Positions 14,111 to 25,900 of a DNA stretch of 64,000 nt are shown one piece after another (position 1 is the stretch's first letter; each line of letters starts with the position of its first letter). Made by a program: the position numbers and the translations under genes. The stretch is from contig NC_089982.1 in NCBI RefSeq assembly GCF_036417845.1, positions 61,393,684 through 61,457,683 on the forward strand, in the 5' to 3' direction. The stretch comes from Apteryx mantelli (taxonomy: Eukaryota; Chordata; Aves; Apterygiformes; Apterygidae). The notes under the pieces were generated by a model, which saw only the letters and a program-made list of their open reading frames with translations, did not search any database and was not told where the DNA came from.

Positions 14111-15189
14111 GCCATGCACTTAAATTTTTATTATATTTAGTGACTGGTTTCAATAAAACCGCTGTTTGGAAAAAAAAAAGCATACTAAAAATATGTGAGA
14201 ATTTTAGTTCTCCTGAAAAAATACCTTTCATCCCTGGAAACTGAAATCTTTTGCCACCAGAAATACCACAGGGGCAACAGAGGCGATGGCACAGATTTCT
14301 GTCACCCCACCCATATATCTAAACCAGCCCTGACTGCAAGCCAACCCTTCCAGGGTTGTAACTAGGTCAAGTTTAGAAAGAAATCAGGTTAGTTTCCTCC
14401 CAATTCATCCTATCTTTGATGACATTGTTGAGACAGTATCCAGCCTGCTAGGAATGAGACAAAGAAAACAAAACAAATCTCAGAAAGCTACAGGAGAGCT
14501 ATCAGATATCACTAATTTTTGATCACTCCTGTGCTGGACACACTGGATTTGATTACTATTGTGTAGTAACTTGGACATGTGTAAGAACTGCTAGTCTGCA
14601 GGCCACTATTTTATGGATTGGAGAATCTGCTTTTGTGGTTAGCTACAGGAAGAACTTCCAACATATGAAAATAAACTCTGTCAGGATTTTACAACAACAT
14701 ATACAAAAGTCTTTTAAATAGCATACACAGTGGTCAGACTTTATGTACAAAGTTCTTAGAGTACAAAAATTCCACATGGACAGATTTGTCAGGAGAGGGT
14801 TAGATCCGGGCAGAAGTTTCCATCATTAAATAAATGCAGACAAACCAACAACCAAGGAACATCAATGACAACAACAAAATCAGCACAGCTATTGTCTGTA
14901 AATCTCCAGACTAGGCCCATGCCAGTCCAGACTAGCAAAGTCCATACACAGATTTGTGAAGAAGGGCATTTACCTGCACTTTTCATTTTTAAAGATAGTA
15001 CCTGTGGAAAGGGAAAAACGAAAAAAGAAAGGCAGATCAGATAGAGCGTCTCTCTGTCTCATTAGGGGCACCTGTACTGTGTGATCCTGCCGGGAGTCCT
15101 CCTTTGATTTGCCTTCCACTGTCTCTGCTAATATATCTTTGTGCAAAGAAAGAATGAACAAATGTGAGCAAAACTACTGCTGACTGGAC
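14110..15189 (-). other. RHOH: Probable RHOH 3' untranslated region
   Basis: From the RHOH stop codon at 15190-15192, the minus strand runs about 1.06 kb to the first non-coding AATAAA, which is TTTATT at 14127-14132 on the plus strand. Cleavage would be expected some 10-30 bases further left. No other AATAAA occurs between the stop codon and this site; the hexamers at about 15475 and 15767 lie in or above the CDS. Length and placement suit RHOH, but the exact end is inferred. Confidence 0.5.
14127..14132 (-). terminator. RHOH: Candidate polyadenylation signal of RHOH
   Basis: This is AATAAA read on the minus strand (TTTATT on plus). It is the first canonical hexamer downstream of the RHOH stop codon. 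A second AATAAA on the opposite strand (about 14153) is not relevant to a minus-strand transcript. A 3'-end read would confirm the site. Confidence 0.45.
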
Positions 15190-15765
15190 TCAAAAGATCT
15201 TGCACTCATTAATGGAGAAGAGCTTCCGCCTGTTCTGTCTTTTGGCTTGATTGACCGCCGTGCGGACCGCATACTCAAACACCTGCTGCACTCCTCTGTT
15301 GCTGAGGGCAGAGCACTCCAAATAGCCTTTGGCCCGGACATCCTGGGCCAGCCGCTTCCCGTCCATCGGGCTAATGCAGGAGGAACTATAGGGCCCTGTA
15401 TCTCGCTGATCAGTCTGAGTAGCCACTACCAAAACAGGGATGCGGGGCAAGTGGTTGCGGATCTCACCAATCCATTTATTCCTCAGGTTTAGAAAGGAGT
15501 TGTGGTTTGCCACCGAGTAGCACATTAACACCACATCTGCCTGTTGATATGAGAGGGGACGAATGCCTTTGAAGGCATCGCTGCCAGATGTGTCCCAAAG
15601 ACCTAGACTAATCTGTACACCATCCATGAAGACATCCACTCCGGTATTTTCATACACAGTGGGTCTGTAGGCATCTGGAAAAGTCTCGGATGTGAAACGT
15701 ACCAAGAGTGAAGTTTTCCCCACTGCGGAGTCTCCCACCAGTACACACTTGATTGAATCCAGCAT
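15190..15765 (-). CDS. RHOH: RhoH, atypical GTPase-deficient Rho-family protein (191 aa)
   Basis: RhoH is a lipid-anchored Rho-family switch of blood cells. In mammals it is constitutively GTP-bound, antagonises Rac signalling, and recruits ZAP70 and LCK to the T-cell receptor. The intact single-exon frame is 191 residues, the usual RhoH length. Visible motifs are the P-loop GDSAVGKT at residues 11-18, PTVY in switch I (35-38), the G3 motif DTSG (58-61), G4 TQTD (116-119), G5 CSAL (151-154) and C-terminal CKIF (188-191), a prenylation CAAX box. Tyr73 and Tyr83 sit where the ITAM-like tyrosines of mammalian RhoH lie. Ser13 replaces the catalytic-class Gly12 and Ser62 replaces Gln61, so GTP hydrolysis should be lost as in mammals. 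Residues 60 and 62 differ from human (Ala, Asn, from memory). The ATG at 15763-15765 is the start. The frame opens 27 bases further upstream only at a GTG, and the ATG has A at -3. A single coding exon is normal for this gene. Confidence 0.97.
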   Translation of the reverse strand: MLDSIKCVLVGDSAVGKTSLLVRFTSETFPDAYRPTVYENTGVDVFMDGVQISLGLWDTSGSDAFKGIRPLSYQQADVVLMCYSVANHNSFLNLRNKWIGEIRNHLPRIPVLVVATQTDQRDTGPYSSSCISPMDGKRLAQDVRAKGYLECSALSNRGVQQVFEYAVRTAVNQAKRQNRRKLFSINECKIF

Positions 15766-15811
15766 TTTATTAACGTTCAGGTCCAAGTGCACCGTCTCGA
15801 CGCAGTAGGAG
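15766..15811 (-). other. RHOH: RHOH 5'UTR part of the coding exon, with candidate splice acceptor
   Basis: Upstream of the ATG the minus strand reads through a short leader to a possible acceptor, CTGCATCCAG|CTCC, with exon start at 15811. Known RHOH genes have spliced, alternative 5' non-coding exons joined just upstream of the single coding exon, so an acceptor near here is expected. The pyrimidine tract is only fair, and another acceptor further right cannot be excluded. The last bases before the ATG contain AATAAA (GTTAATAAAATG). Confidence 0.4.
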
Positions 15812-17154
15812 CTGGATGCAGAGATGCAGCGTTCTCAGAGGGCCCTCTAGATCACTTCCATTTGGTGAGAAGCCATCCAAACTTCTTTACTCCTCAAGAC
15901 TTGGTTGTGTCACTTGAATCTAAGATCCCCTTTTCTCCCACACAGGTCTGTGGTGCTGTCAGTTTTAATTCTTCTGTGAGTCAAATGATGTTTCTGGAAG
16001 AGTAAAAATAAAATGTACCATTTATAAACCACGGAAAACAGAACACTCTTGATCAAGATGCAGTTTCCTGGATATGTCTTTGGACAGCCATGGGGAGTAC
16101 TCCACATCAAGGATGCTGAACTTTGTCATTCCCTCCCACCCAGCTGTGTGTGCAACAGCCATTCATGTAAATAAGCTTCTTGCTGCTCCACCAGGGCTAA
16201 CAGTTGTATCATCTATGCTATTCTCCACTGAGACCAACTACTTTTTCCCTCCACTTGTCTCAAGAACTAATAAATTAATTTGATTAACTTTGTTCCTAAT
16301 CTGCTTTTAGAGAGACATTTGCTGCCTCTGACTTTAACCAAGACTCTACCAAAAACCTGAATCACCCTTGACCAATCAGTTTAGACTCCCTTGGAAATAT
16401 ACCCATGATCTCTAGGGGTAGCCAAGAGAAAAAAAGCCCTTCATTAACTGATTTAAGCTGTTCTATAATGAACAATAAGACAGAACCACTTGCAACAATG
16501 AGGAAGAAAAGACTTCAGATGTGACTCTTGAGCGACATGAACCATAATGGTTTTCAAAAGTAACATAGGATTCACAGCAAAAATACAAAAATGTTCAAAA
16601 TTTTTCTTACAAATCACTTTCAAGAAGCAAGTAAGCACAAGCCAAGGGAAGCCGTATCACCAATGCTGCCCCAGCCAAACAATTTCATTTGAAGGAGATA
16701 TAGTTACATTAAGTTTGTTGTAAAACTGAACTGAGAGTACCTCCTGGTAGTATGTAATTGCTTTTGAGCTCCTGCCAGCATTCAGTCAAATTTTCCTATT
16801 TTGAAAGCATTTATCTTTTCCCCACTAGCTGTGTGGAAGCTTCACTGCTCACACAGGGAGAAACTGGCTACACACAAAACACTATGAAAATCATTACCTG
16901 AAAAAATGAAGGAAAATTAGTTCTGTTCAACAGCATTAGTTAAAAAATATAACAGCGTAATTACAAAATTTCCTCTGTGCATTACATAAATAATATATTT
17001 CTGCCCCTTCGATATGAAGAGGGAAGTCAGATTTTAAGGTTATTAGCACAGAAATGAATGATGGCCACGAAAAGCACATATGCACGTTGCAGTAACAAAC
17101 TCCGGTTTCACTAGCCTAAGACTCTCCCCTCTCACCCCCCATATTTCTGGTAGA

Positions 17155-17216
17155 GTGTACTAGAAATAGTAGATAGCAATAGTAATAGTAATCTAGCAGA
17201 GTATGCTAGAAATACA
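17155..17216 (+). repeat. Short local duplication around (TAGTAA)n
   Basis: Two near-copies of a short unit (GTGTACTAGAAATA at about 17154 and GTATGCTAGAAATA at about 17201) flank a run of TAGTAA/TAGCAA motifs. It is a small imperfect tandem duplication in intergenic or intronic DNA. Confidence 0.45.
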
Positions 17217-19244
17217 CTCAATGCTTCAGCTTATTTCATAAAGGGAATTAAAAAGGAAAAAAGAGAAAAGCACTGGATGAGCTTAGAGAAGATTTTACAG
17301 GCATCGACAACTGCTACCCGCAACTCCTCTGCTTCCATTTTGTAATTAGGCAGCACCCTACCTCCTCTCATCCTGCCAGCTGCTGGCACACCTGCCATTT
17401 CTTCCATCCAACAGACCGGCCAAAAGAAGATGTGTCCAAGCCTTGGCCTGTGCATTGTACTTTATACACGCTGCATGGAGCCTGTCTGGCAGTTGTCATG
17501 CTTACTCTGGTTACGGGCATTTAGAAAAACCATTGCAACAGTTTGCACTTCCTGGTTTGCAAGCGCAACGTACGCTTTCACGATGCAAGTGCGATTCTAA
17601 GAATTTGGATGGAGGCTGAGACCCGAGCAGCAGCATTCCTGTCTGCCAGGAAATTAACAGTTCCATGAACTTAAAGTTTCATGACAGCAATTGAAAATTT
17701 GCTTTTAAAACTGAAAGAGGTCTAACACTACTGTTTCTTCTCCTCTTCCCCCAAAATTTAATTCCCTCCCAAGGAAATTAAACAAGATATTTACAAAATG
17801 TAACTATGCAAAACTCAAAAAGTCTATGCGGGATGCACAGTCCAATTACTTAAGTGCATCATCATCTTTCCTTCAGGGCAATCTACTTCAAAATTGTGTC
17901 AGCAGCACAGTTTGAGAACACCGCAATTCACCACAGCCTGGCAGCATATGATTCAGACAAAACTGCACGCTGCCAGGAGAAAGTTAGCATGTACAAGGTC
18001 TCCTTTTCAGAACAAACATTTCCTTCACACAAGTAGTCTTTAATGCCTTTAGTTTCATTATTTTGTGTATATTTGACAGTGGGGAAAAATAAGGATGTCC
18101 AAATTGTGACTTTTGCTATTTCATTAATGCCAAAATAGACAAAGACAGATAAAAGAATTGTTCTGCTACTCAGTTTGTTGATAAATGGATCTGATTATGT
18201 TGCCTATTTTGAAAAAAAATATATAAATAATTAAAGATTAAAAAAGGTGTTAAGGGCTAGTGGGCATAGCTAGTCAATACACACAGTAACAAACACTGAA
18301 GCAACCCACCACAACAGCGCAGGGATGTTTTCAAAGCAAATTGTATTGATCTCCATTCCACTGATGAATAAAAATGAAGAGTACATAACGGGGTCCATAT
18401 TCTGATCCTGAGGACAGATGGCAGCCAGAGGTCCTGATCTTGCTTTTGTTTGCAGCCATCTGGAGTTCACACTCCTTTACATACTATTGGTACTACATAC
18501 ATGCATATTCAAGTTGTATTTTTAATTATGTACATAGCCTGTCATTGACACCATCTTAGGACAAGAAAATTTTAATGTATTAAAATAATTATGCTTGTTC
18601 ACCTCAATTAGTGGAAAAAAAACCTTTAAACATCAATAAAAAACAATGTCCTTTAAAAATTGCCAGCATAGGGTAGTTCTAAACATCAGTATACAACCAG
18701 TTGTGTAAATATTTGCAAAAGCTTTCATTCCTTTCTCTCTTATTATATACTACAGACTAGGCCTGACAGTGCAACATGCTGCACCCATTAAAAGACTGCA
18801 CAAAAAGTTCTAATAACAAACGGTTGAGTTGATGCTGTTGATGAAATGTTTTCCAGCAGTTTGGTTTTCCATATCTTACAAATTTTATGAAGTTAATTTT
18901 ACAGCTGGAATTCCAGATAAATACCTCTATCTTCTTTTACACTATTTTGCTTTATGTTTTCATCACTCGCACTAATTGAAGGTTTTATTTGAATGTTGTT
19001 GTGAGGGTTTTTTTTAGTATTATTAAGCATAGGAATATATGTCTAATTCTGATGAGATCGTTCTGAATAGTGACTTTTAATGAATTTTTGTATTTAACTG
19101 CAAATAAAATTATTGCACAGTTTTACATAGAGCAATGTTTCTTCAACTGTATGATACTGTCTACATAACTAATGCAATCTTCATTTTCTTTGCTTTCATA
19201 TTTTTGTTCGCACCTTCTTTGCAATATAGGGCACTAGCAGCAAC

Positions 19245-19640
19245 TTGTATTTAGTGCTTGCACGTGGCTGCACAGCACTCAGACTTCACTCACAGCATGG
19301 GCGCCCCGGAGCACAAGAAGCTTCACCCTCCAGGTCCCCACAGCAGAGGCACATCACATCGCAGCCTCTGAAACTCGGTACACTCAGGGTTTCTGGCAGC
19401 ACTAACCTTTCCCAGCGGAGGGCAGAGCCATGGCCTGCGTGTCCCCACCCCAGCGCCAGGGTCGCCTGCGATGCCACGCTGGGGCAGAATGGCTGCTGCT
19501 CTCTGGGGACTGCAGGCTGCAGCTCATCCTGCAGGCACAGCGCCTGATACTGCTCCCACTGGGGCAGCAGTCCCGCACTTTAGCATGCCCTCATACGTTA
19601 TGGGAAGGTAAGCGGTGTTATGATCCCGTAACATGGCAGT
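19245..19640. other. GC-richer patch with splice-donor-like sites on both strands
   Basis: This is a 0.4-kb GC-richer segment in AT-rich surroundings. On the plus strand GGAAG|GTAAGC occurs near 19608. On the minus strand AAAG|GTTAGT occurs near 19405 and GCT|GTGAGT near 19290. The frames of about 100 codons match nothing known. It could be a regulatory element or a non-coding RHOH exon; the strand is undetermined. Confidence 0.25.
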
Positions 19641-21796
19641 ATGGGAAGAGGGCACAGGAACACCACGTTCTTTGCAGGTTCAGGATCCACATGAATACAC
19701 ACTGCGTGAAAAATGAATCTAAGATTTGTTGAAGCATTCTACCAACAGATGAAAGCAGGACTATTTATATCAGAAGAGGTAAGTTTATCTTCTGAAATAA
19801 ATGGGGTTTTCATTTATCCCAGGAATACCTCTGGCATCTACTAAAGGTCACTGTGAGCATGCCCATGGACATAGGCTCACTGCGGCTAAATGTCTGCAGG
19901 GGATGGAGAGTGTCTAATGACCTGGGGACAATAAAGAGTCAGGAAATCCTACTTCCAAAGCCTATCTCAGATATTGATACTGGAACCTTGGGTAGGCTGG
20001 GGTCTGAAAGGGATTAGCTCATATGTAAACAAAATTAAGTAGGCAAGACGACAGGCTTTTTAGACATTACACTGATCAGCCAGTCAGAAAATGTTTTTGA
20101 GAGTTAAAGCAATTAACATACTAATCATTATTGCCATTATCCGGTCTCTACCACAATTACAGCTTACTGCAGTTCCTGTTGACACCAGGACATGAGCTGG
20201 GTAATTTTTAAGCTTGAGCATTGCATAAACTGGCTCTTGAAGGGAATCGATATTGCAAGGAAATAAGAATATTTATACTAATAGAAAGTTGAAAACACTG
20301 GAGAGACTTCCATTCGCTGTGCAATGCTTGAATGCATGTATTGGCTTTGCCTGCCCACATTTCTCCTCTTTACATCACACCAAGTTCCACCTCACACAGA
20401 GATCTGGCCTGCAAAACAGTTTCTGTGTTTTTTTTCTATCATGTTGATTATAATCACTGTTTGTTCAGACTGCACTGCAGATACATAAAACGCCCGTTGC
20501 ATCTCTTACTTAGAGGCTATCAAGAGGAAGGAGAAGTGGAAACTATCCTCACTGACCAGAACAACCCACAGCTTACACCTTCTCCTCAGCGGATGCCGTG
20601 AGCACTGCAGAGCACAGAGCAGGGTCTGAGAGCAATCTCAGGGGCAGTGAGGGTCAGCAGGTGGGCAATAAATCTGGAGAAGGCAGGGATGCTATTGCCC
20701 AGTTAGGGGCAGCAACCAGAAAATAGAGCAGGGAGAAGGTTGGCCCCTGTGATAGAAACCTTGTGGGCACCATGGATCTGGTCTGGACGAATGGTTAGAT
20801 GACCAGAGAGCCAAGGTCATGCATGGCCCTTTGCTTTCAGCTCCATACAAGAGTTGTACCAGCTCCATGCAGATGCGACCCTCCAGACTGCTGCACATGC
20901 CTTTGCCAGCACAGCGTGGGACTACCGAAAACTAATACATCAGCTGCAGTCCATTCGGAGACTGCCGCTGCTCCACAAGCAAATGGCCCCTCGCTGTGAA
21001 GGCTTCCTTTCAGGCGTTCATTAAGCTGGTGCTCTGACATGTGCGTTACCTGCCTCCTGGTTTTTAAACTCATTTTTAAAGGATTTTGATCCATAGCTCT
21101 AAGTGGTCCTTGGTCTTGCCAACCTAGGGAACAGCCTCTCTGCCCCTCAGATAGTGTCACCATTTCAGTCCATAGTGGCTTTTGGCGGTGGTACCGCCTG
21201 TCTTCTGTCATGAGGAAGAACTGCCTCCCAGAGGACTTTACCTTACAGCCCCATATCTTTCCAAGTCTTTTCCCCACACTACAGCACCAAAAAATCTGCC
21301 TTCAACTTACTCCCTTTCCAAGCAGGTTACTACAGGATCTATCTTTATTCTCTGGCCCAACAGCAAGACGGCAGACTGTATTACACTGGCAAGATGCTTC
21401 AGATGCCTGGTATGTTTGTGGTACTGATGGAGTAATTGCCAGACTATCACTCAGTGTGGTTTTATATTTTAAAGAATTGTGAGGAAGCACAGAAGCTTGG
21501 ATGAGAGCTTTTATACAGCTGTTTTATCCTTAAAAAAAAAAAAATCACACCTGCAATGGTTTCCTAAAGTTAGAAGAACAAGCAACATTCAGTGAACCCA
21601 TATTTTGAAAGACAGGATGTCTTACTTTCTCAAAAACAAATTTCTTCAAACATTTAAAAAGGGTCCTGACATAACAACTCTGCAGACATAACAACTTAGA
21701 AATTTTTATCTTTCATTTTCTTATTCACAAACTGAAATCCTTGTTTTAAAATTTCAGTGCTTCAATATTAAAAAAATGCAAAATGAAAATTTTTAA

Positions 21797-21849
21797 AACT
21801 TCCAAGTCCATGAAGGTTTTTTTTTTTTTTAACTTCCAAATCCATGAAG
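21797..21849 (+). repeat. Imperfect tandem duplication separated by a poly-T run
   Basis: AACTTCCAAGTCCATGAAG at 21797 recurs as AACTTCCAAATCCATGAAG at 21831, with one mismatch and a 34-base spacing. A T-run lies between them. This looks like a local slippage or end-joining duplication with no sign of function. Confidence 0.7.
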
Positions 21850-22886
21850 TTTAAAAAAATGGACAAACATTTTCTTGGCAACCCTTACAAAAAATCACTG
21901 CTTGCTCAAGACAATACCTGGAAATTTAAACCTCTCTTTTTTTCTTTGGCAGTTTTAACAACTGAAACTGAAAAAAGGATTTAGGAACAAGTAGTCAGTC
22001 ATCTTGACAATTTTATCATTAGCAAGCTAAATCAAGTTATCAGGTTTAAAGGAAAAATCCACATTTTGCTATAAAACAATGATAAACACAGACCAATGTT
22101 ATTTAGAAGATGAAATAAGACATGAAGTCCTAGTAAAGGAATGAAAGCTTTCCTTATAAGCAAATGTACACTTACATACATGCACATATGTATATAGCTG
22201 TATAATGAGATATTTTAGCCTAAAGTAACAACTGCCAGTTCATTAGTTCAGTAATAATACCTATAATGAATGCATATAGGCAGTGGATAATGACATGTCT
22301 GAAGATCCATTCAATTAACCACTAGACTCACTGAGAAAAACTATTTAGCCCTAATTTTAATTATCCAATTAAACAAAGGAAATGTTTATTTTACTGTCAA
22401 GGATCATCTAGCTGTGACTAATCACACCTTGATCCAGCCACTTACAAATTAAGCACAAACACAAATAATTAGAACTACTCTAAAAATCGTCAAAAAGTCT
22501 CTAAGACCCTGGTGTATTGATCTGAGATCTTGAATTCAGGAGAAGCCGATGAGAGCTGGCAGTGCTAAGCAGCCTGCTTAGAACTCAAGCCAAGAGTCTG
22601 AAGTCTTTTTTTTCACATATTTATGGCCTGACTTGATAACTTACAGACTGCGCAGTACTCAGGGGACTACAGGGCATTTTCAAAAATGACCCATTTACAG
22701 TATAAAGATTGCATCCTCTCCAAATTAAAATTTGAGTAAATTTAGTGTAGGAAATTCACCCCTTCACAGAGAACAGCCCGTGGCCCATTCGCCGTCCGAT
22801 CCAATAGCCTCCGAAGCCAGTGGAAATGGAGCAGCATGTCGTGCCCGACGCATTGCACATGCCTCGTACTGCTCCTTCGCACTTAC

Positions 22887-22950
22887 CGAGCGCGTGCCTT
22901 CTGCCAGGTACGGGCACGTCAGCCTGCCTTTCCCACCCCTCCCTCTGATA
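22887..22950 (-). other. Candidate RHOH 5' non-coding exon
   Basis: On the minus strand a CpG-containing segment ends at a near-perfect splice donor, GCTCG|GTAAGTGCG, with last exon base 22887. It lies about 7.1 kb upstream of the RHOH coding exon on the same strand, with no other recognised gene between. RHOH is known to use several spliced 5' non-coding exons, so this is a plausible first or internal one. The 5' end is a guess, since no TATA box or acceptor was assigned. Confidence 0.35.
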
Positions 22951-25900
22951 ATCTTTACTCTCTGCTCTTAAACATGTCTTGAATTTCACCACAGATAAGG
23001 CCTCATATGAAGCAGCTGACATTCAAATGTCACATGCGTGTTTGCGCACAGAAGTTTGCCAGCCATCTCAGTTCCCTTGGAGTCCCTGTTTTTGTGTACA
23101 TATTTCTGTGTATATATATTATGCATATGTATACATATATACATTTATATTCATTGCTGATACAGAACTACTTTTGGGTGCAGACAGGGATACAGATATG
23201 CATGAGGATGAACATGGATAAACCTCTACGCACTGACTATAGCGCTACTACCTGTACCTATGAAAAATCTGTCTGTAGATCAGAACGGACCTCTGGTCTT
23301 AATGCAAGTCTTCATGTCTAATTTCATTATAAGCAAACTGAAGGGCTAATCTTATAAAATGCAAAGTATTTAAGTAATTTACTTGACTTCAATGAGAATA
23401 CCATGTGTAGAATTATTGACATGTGGAAATGTTTGCAGCTTGAGCCGCAGTCACTTCACATTTTTCATGCCACATCCTCTTTTGATACGGTTAGCCCTTC
23501 TTGAAGTTCGAGACAAATCAAAAAAGGCATATTTTGTAGATTTTCTTTTTTTTACTGGCTTAACTCTTCAAAATCTCTTCAAATTTTTGGTTCACCGAAT
23601 TTGAAGTACTCTCCTATCCACAACCTCAAACAATTGTGTGCTCTTTCCGCAAAGTCTAGCCCTTTCCCCAGGTTTTTAATAGTTGACTGGCTATCTACAG
23701 ATACGGGTATAGTCATCAGGAAGTACCCATTTCTCTTTTATACATTACTAATATATGTCAGTTTTAAATAAACACTTGTAATTTTTTTTCAGAATGACAC
23801 ATTATTTGCTAGACTGGATACATATGATTATATATGCATATATAGACACAGTAATATCCAAAGATGAAACAGTATATATTCAAAAACTTAACCATTTCAG
23901 TAATGAATCCACACATTCATGTACACAAAAATACATGACATATGTATGTGAATGCATGTTTGTGTGTGTGTGTCTACATACAAATACATATATACATGCA
24001 CAGGTACTCATTTGTGGAAGATTTTGCTACAGATTGCTACACAAAATAGACAAATATTCAGTGCAAAATATCTTACCCTCATTTCAAAACCTGCACATAT
24101 ATTCTGCATCAAGCAATGGATGCATTGTTGAAATGTTCGTATATTTTTCCTTTATTTCTACGTATAAATGTGCATGTGTATTTGTATACACATGCAGAAA
24201 TGGCTGCTCACATGAGCCTGGATTTGCAGTAACGTAGGTACACAACTGATAGATCATGGTGTCTTATATTTCTACTGCATCTGTTAAATTTTTTAGACAC
24301 GATCACAATATGTTATGATAATTTCTTGTTAAGGAGATGCACAGATTTATATTAAATCCAACAGATGTGTAAAATGATAAAATGTCAAAACTAACAAGCT
24401 GGCAACCCCACGTACACACTTGTACCAAGGCGAAAGGGTTTTCTCTCTTTCTGGGCCTGTGTCAAGCCCACTGCAGTAGAAAGGACTATTTCTACTGACT
24501 TCAGGGTGTTTTGACTCTAACCTAGGATCAGACCCGTCTACTCTTGCATGTTTGCACAGTACCAGATCTTCCTGATCAGGTCCCTGAAACACTGCCACAT
24601 TACAAGTAGTCAATATAAACAGTATCGCTAACTGCTAATATATGAACAATACAGCTGACATAACCCCCCACAATGTTAAAAAGTCTGAAAAAAAGTCCTA
24701 CCATTTCTCCACTGCCCTCCACAGATGCCTCGCAAGGGCTCCTAGGTTACTTTAAGCTGTCTCTTCAAGTTTCACTTGGCTCACTTAAACACACAGAGGG
24801 GTTGCTTACCATGCTTTCATCACAAAATTTAAAAAATAGGAGACTCTCAAGCCCAGATCTTCTCCCCATGACTACAGGGGGGTAGAAGTAGGTTCTCCAC
24901 ATTCATTGAATTATGTAGCATTTGCATAAGTTTGATTTCAGTGGGAGGCAAAAGGTGGAGGAGGAAAATATTAGTGTTAGAACAGAATTATCCAGTGTTT
25001 GATGGAAGGTTATTTTTGCATGTTTTATGATAAGAAGAAAATATGCATTGAATGTATACATGTTTTGAGTAGCAAATAATGATGCATCATTTGACACTGA
25101 ACAATTCAAAGTAATTACTTCTGGATAAAGCACATCAAATTTTTTTCATTTAGGGAGGAACACATTCATTGCATGTGACACTAGTTTTGTTGCAATGTGT
25201 GTTAAACTTCTAAAGTTAATGAGCAAAGCCAGGATTAAGTGAGCAACAATAATTTGGTTGGTTATTTAATTTATAACACTAAGAAACTGGCTGACAATTT
25301 TAACTTTTCGCCTTAGAATTGCCAACATCAAAAAGTTTGTTCTTGCCTCTGTATATATTAGGCTGTTTAAAATCGTAGTCTAGATTTCAGCCAGAGTGAA
25401 ACTGCCATTCTAAATTCTTTCTTAATTTTGGGGTGTGCATGCATGTATGTTAAAATGTTAAAAATTTTGAGTGCATGCTTGGAAACAATTTTAAACACTT
25501 TGCAGGTAGAAGTTGCAAAATAAAAACACACAATTATCATCATTCTCCCCCCATGTGTTTTCCTCCCATGTGTACTTTAGCCCTTTAATTTGTTTTATAA
25601 ATTAAAAAGGAGTTGCCTTCTACAGTCTAGCCCACAACCCAGGATTCATGCACTCTACCTGGCTTTAGGGTAAAAATCAGTTAATACGTATTTACAAGAT
25701 AGGTTGGAAAAGATTTTTTTCTCACTATGTAAACTTCCTAGAATTCCTAGCAGATTAAAATAAACACAACAAATGTGCGTGCCTACTTGCCCACATGGAA
25801 TTGCATACATCCTATGCATAGTTATGGCTAAAGCACAATTTCAAAGGAGCATGCTGACAACATTTTTTTTTGAAAGTACCACAAGTTATACCTGGTTGTT

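Noticed and set aside
1-15000. CHRNA9, expected next to RHOH by synteny
   Set aside because: No frame shows nicotinic receptor ligand-binding or membrane motifs. The gene probably lies left of the window.
15766-15792. Nine-residue N-terminal extension of RHOH
   Set aside because: The upstream codon is GTG, not ATG. The 191-residue form from the ATG at 15765 matches the known RhoH start.
23100-24240. TA/TG-rich region with a frame of about 147 codons
   Set aside because: The composition is simple-repeat-like (Tyr/His/Thr/Ile-rich translation) with no domain. It is treated as low-complexity DNA.
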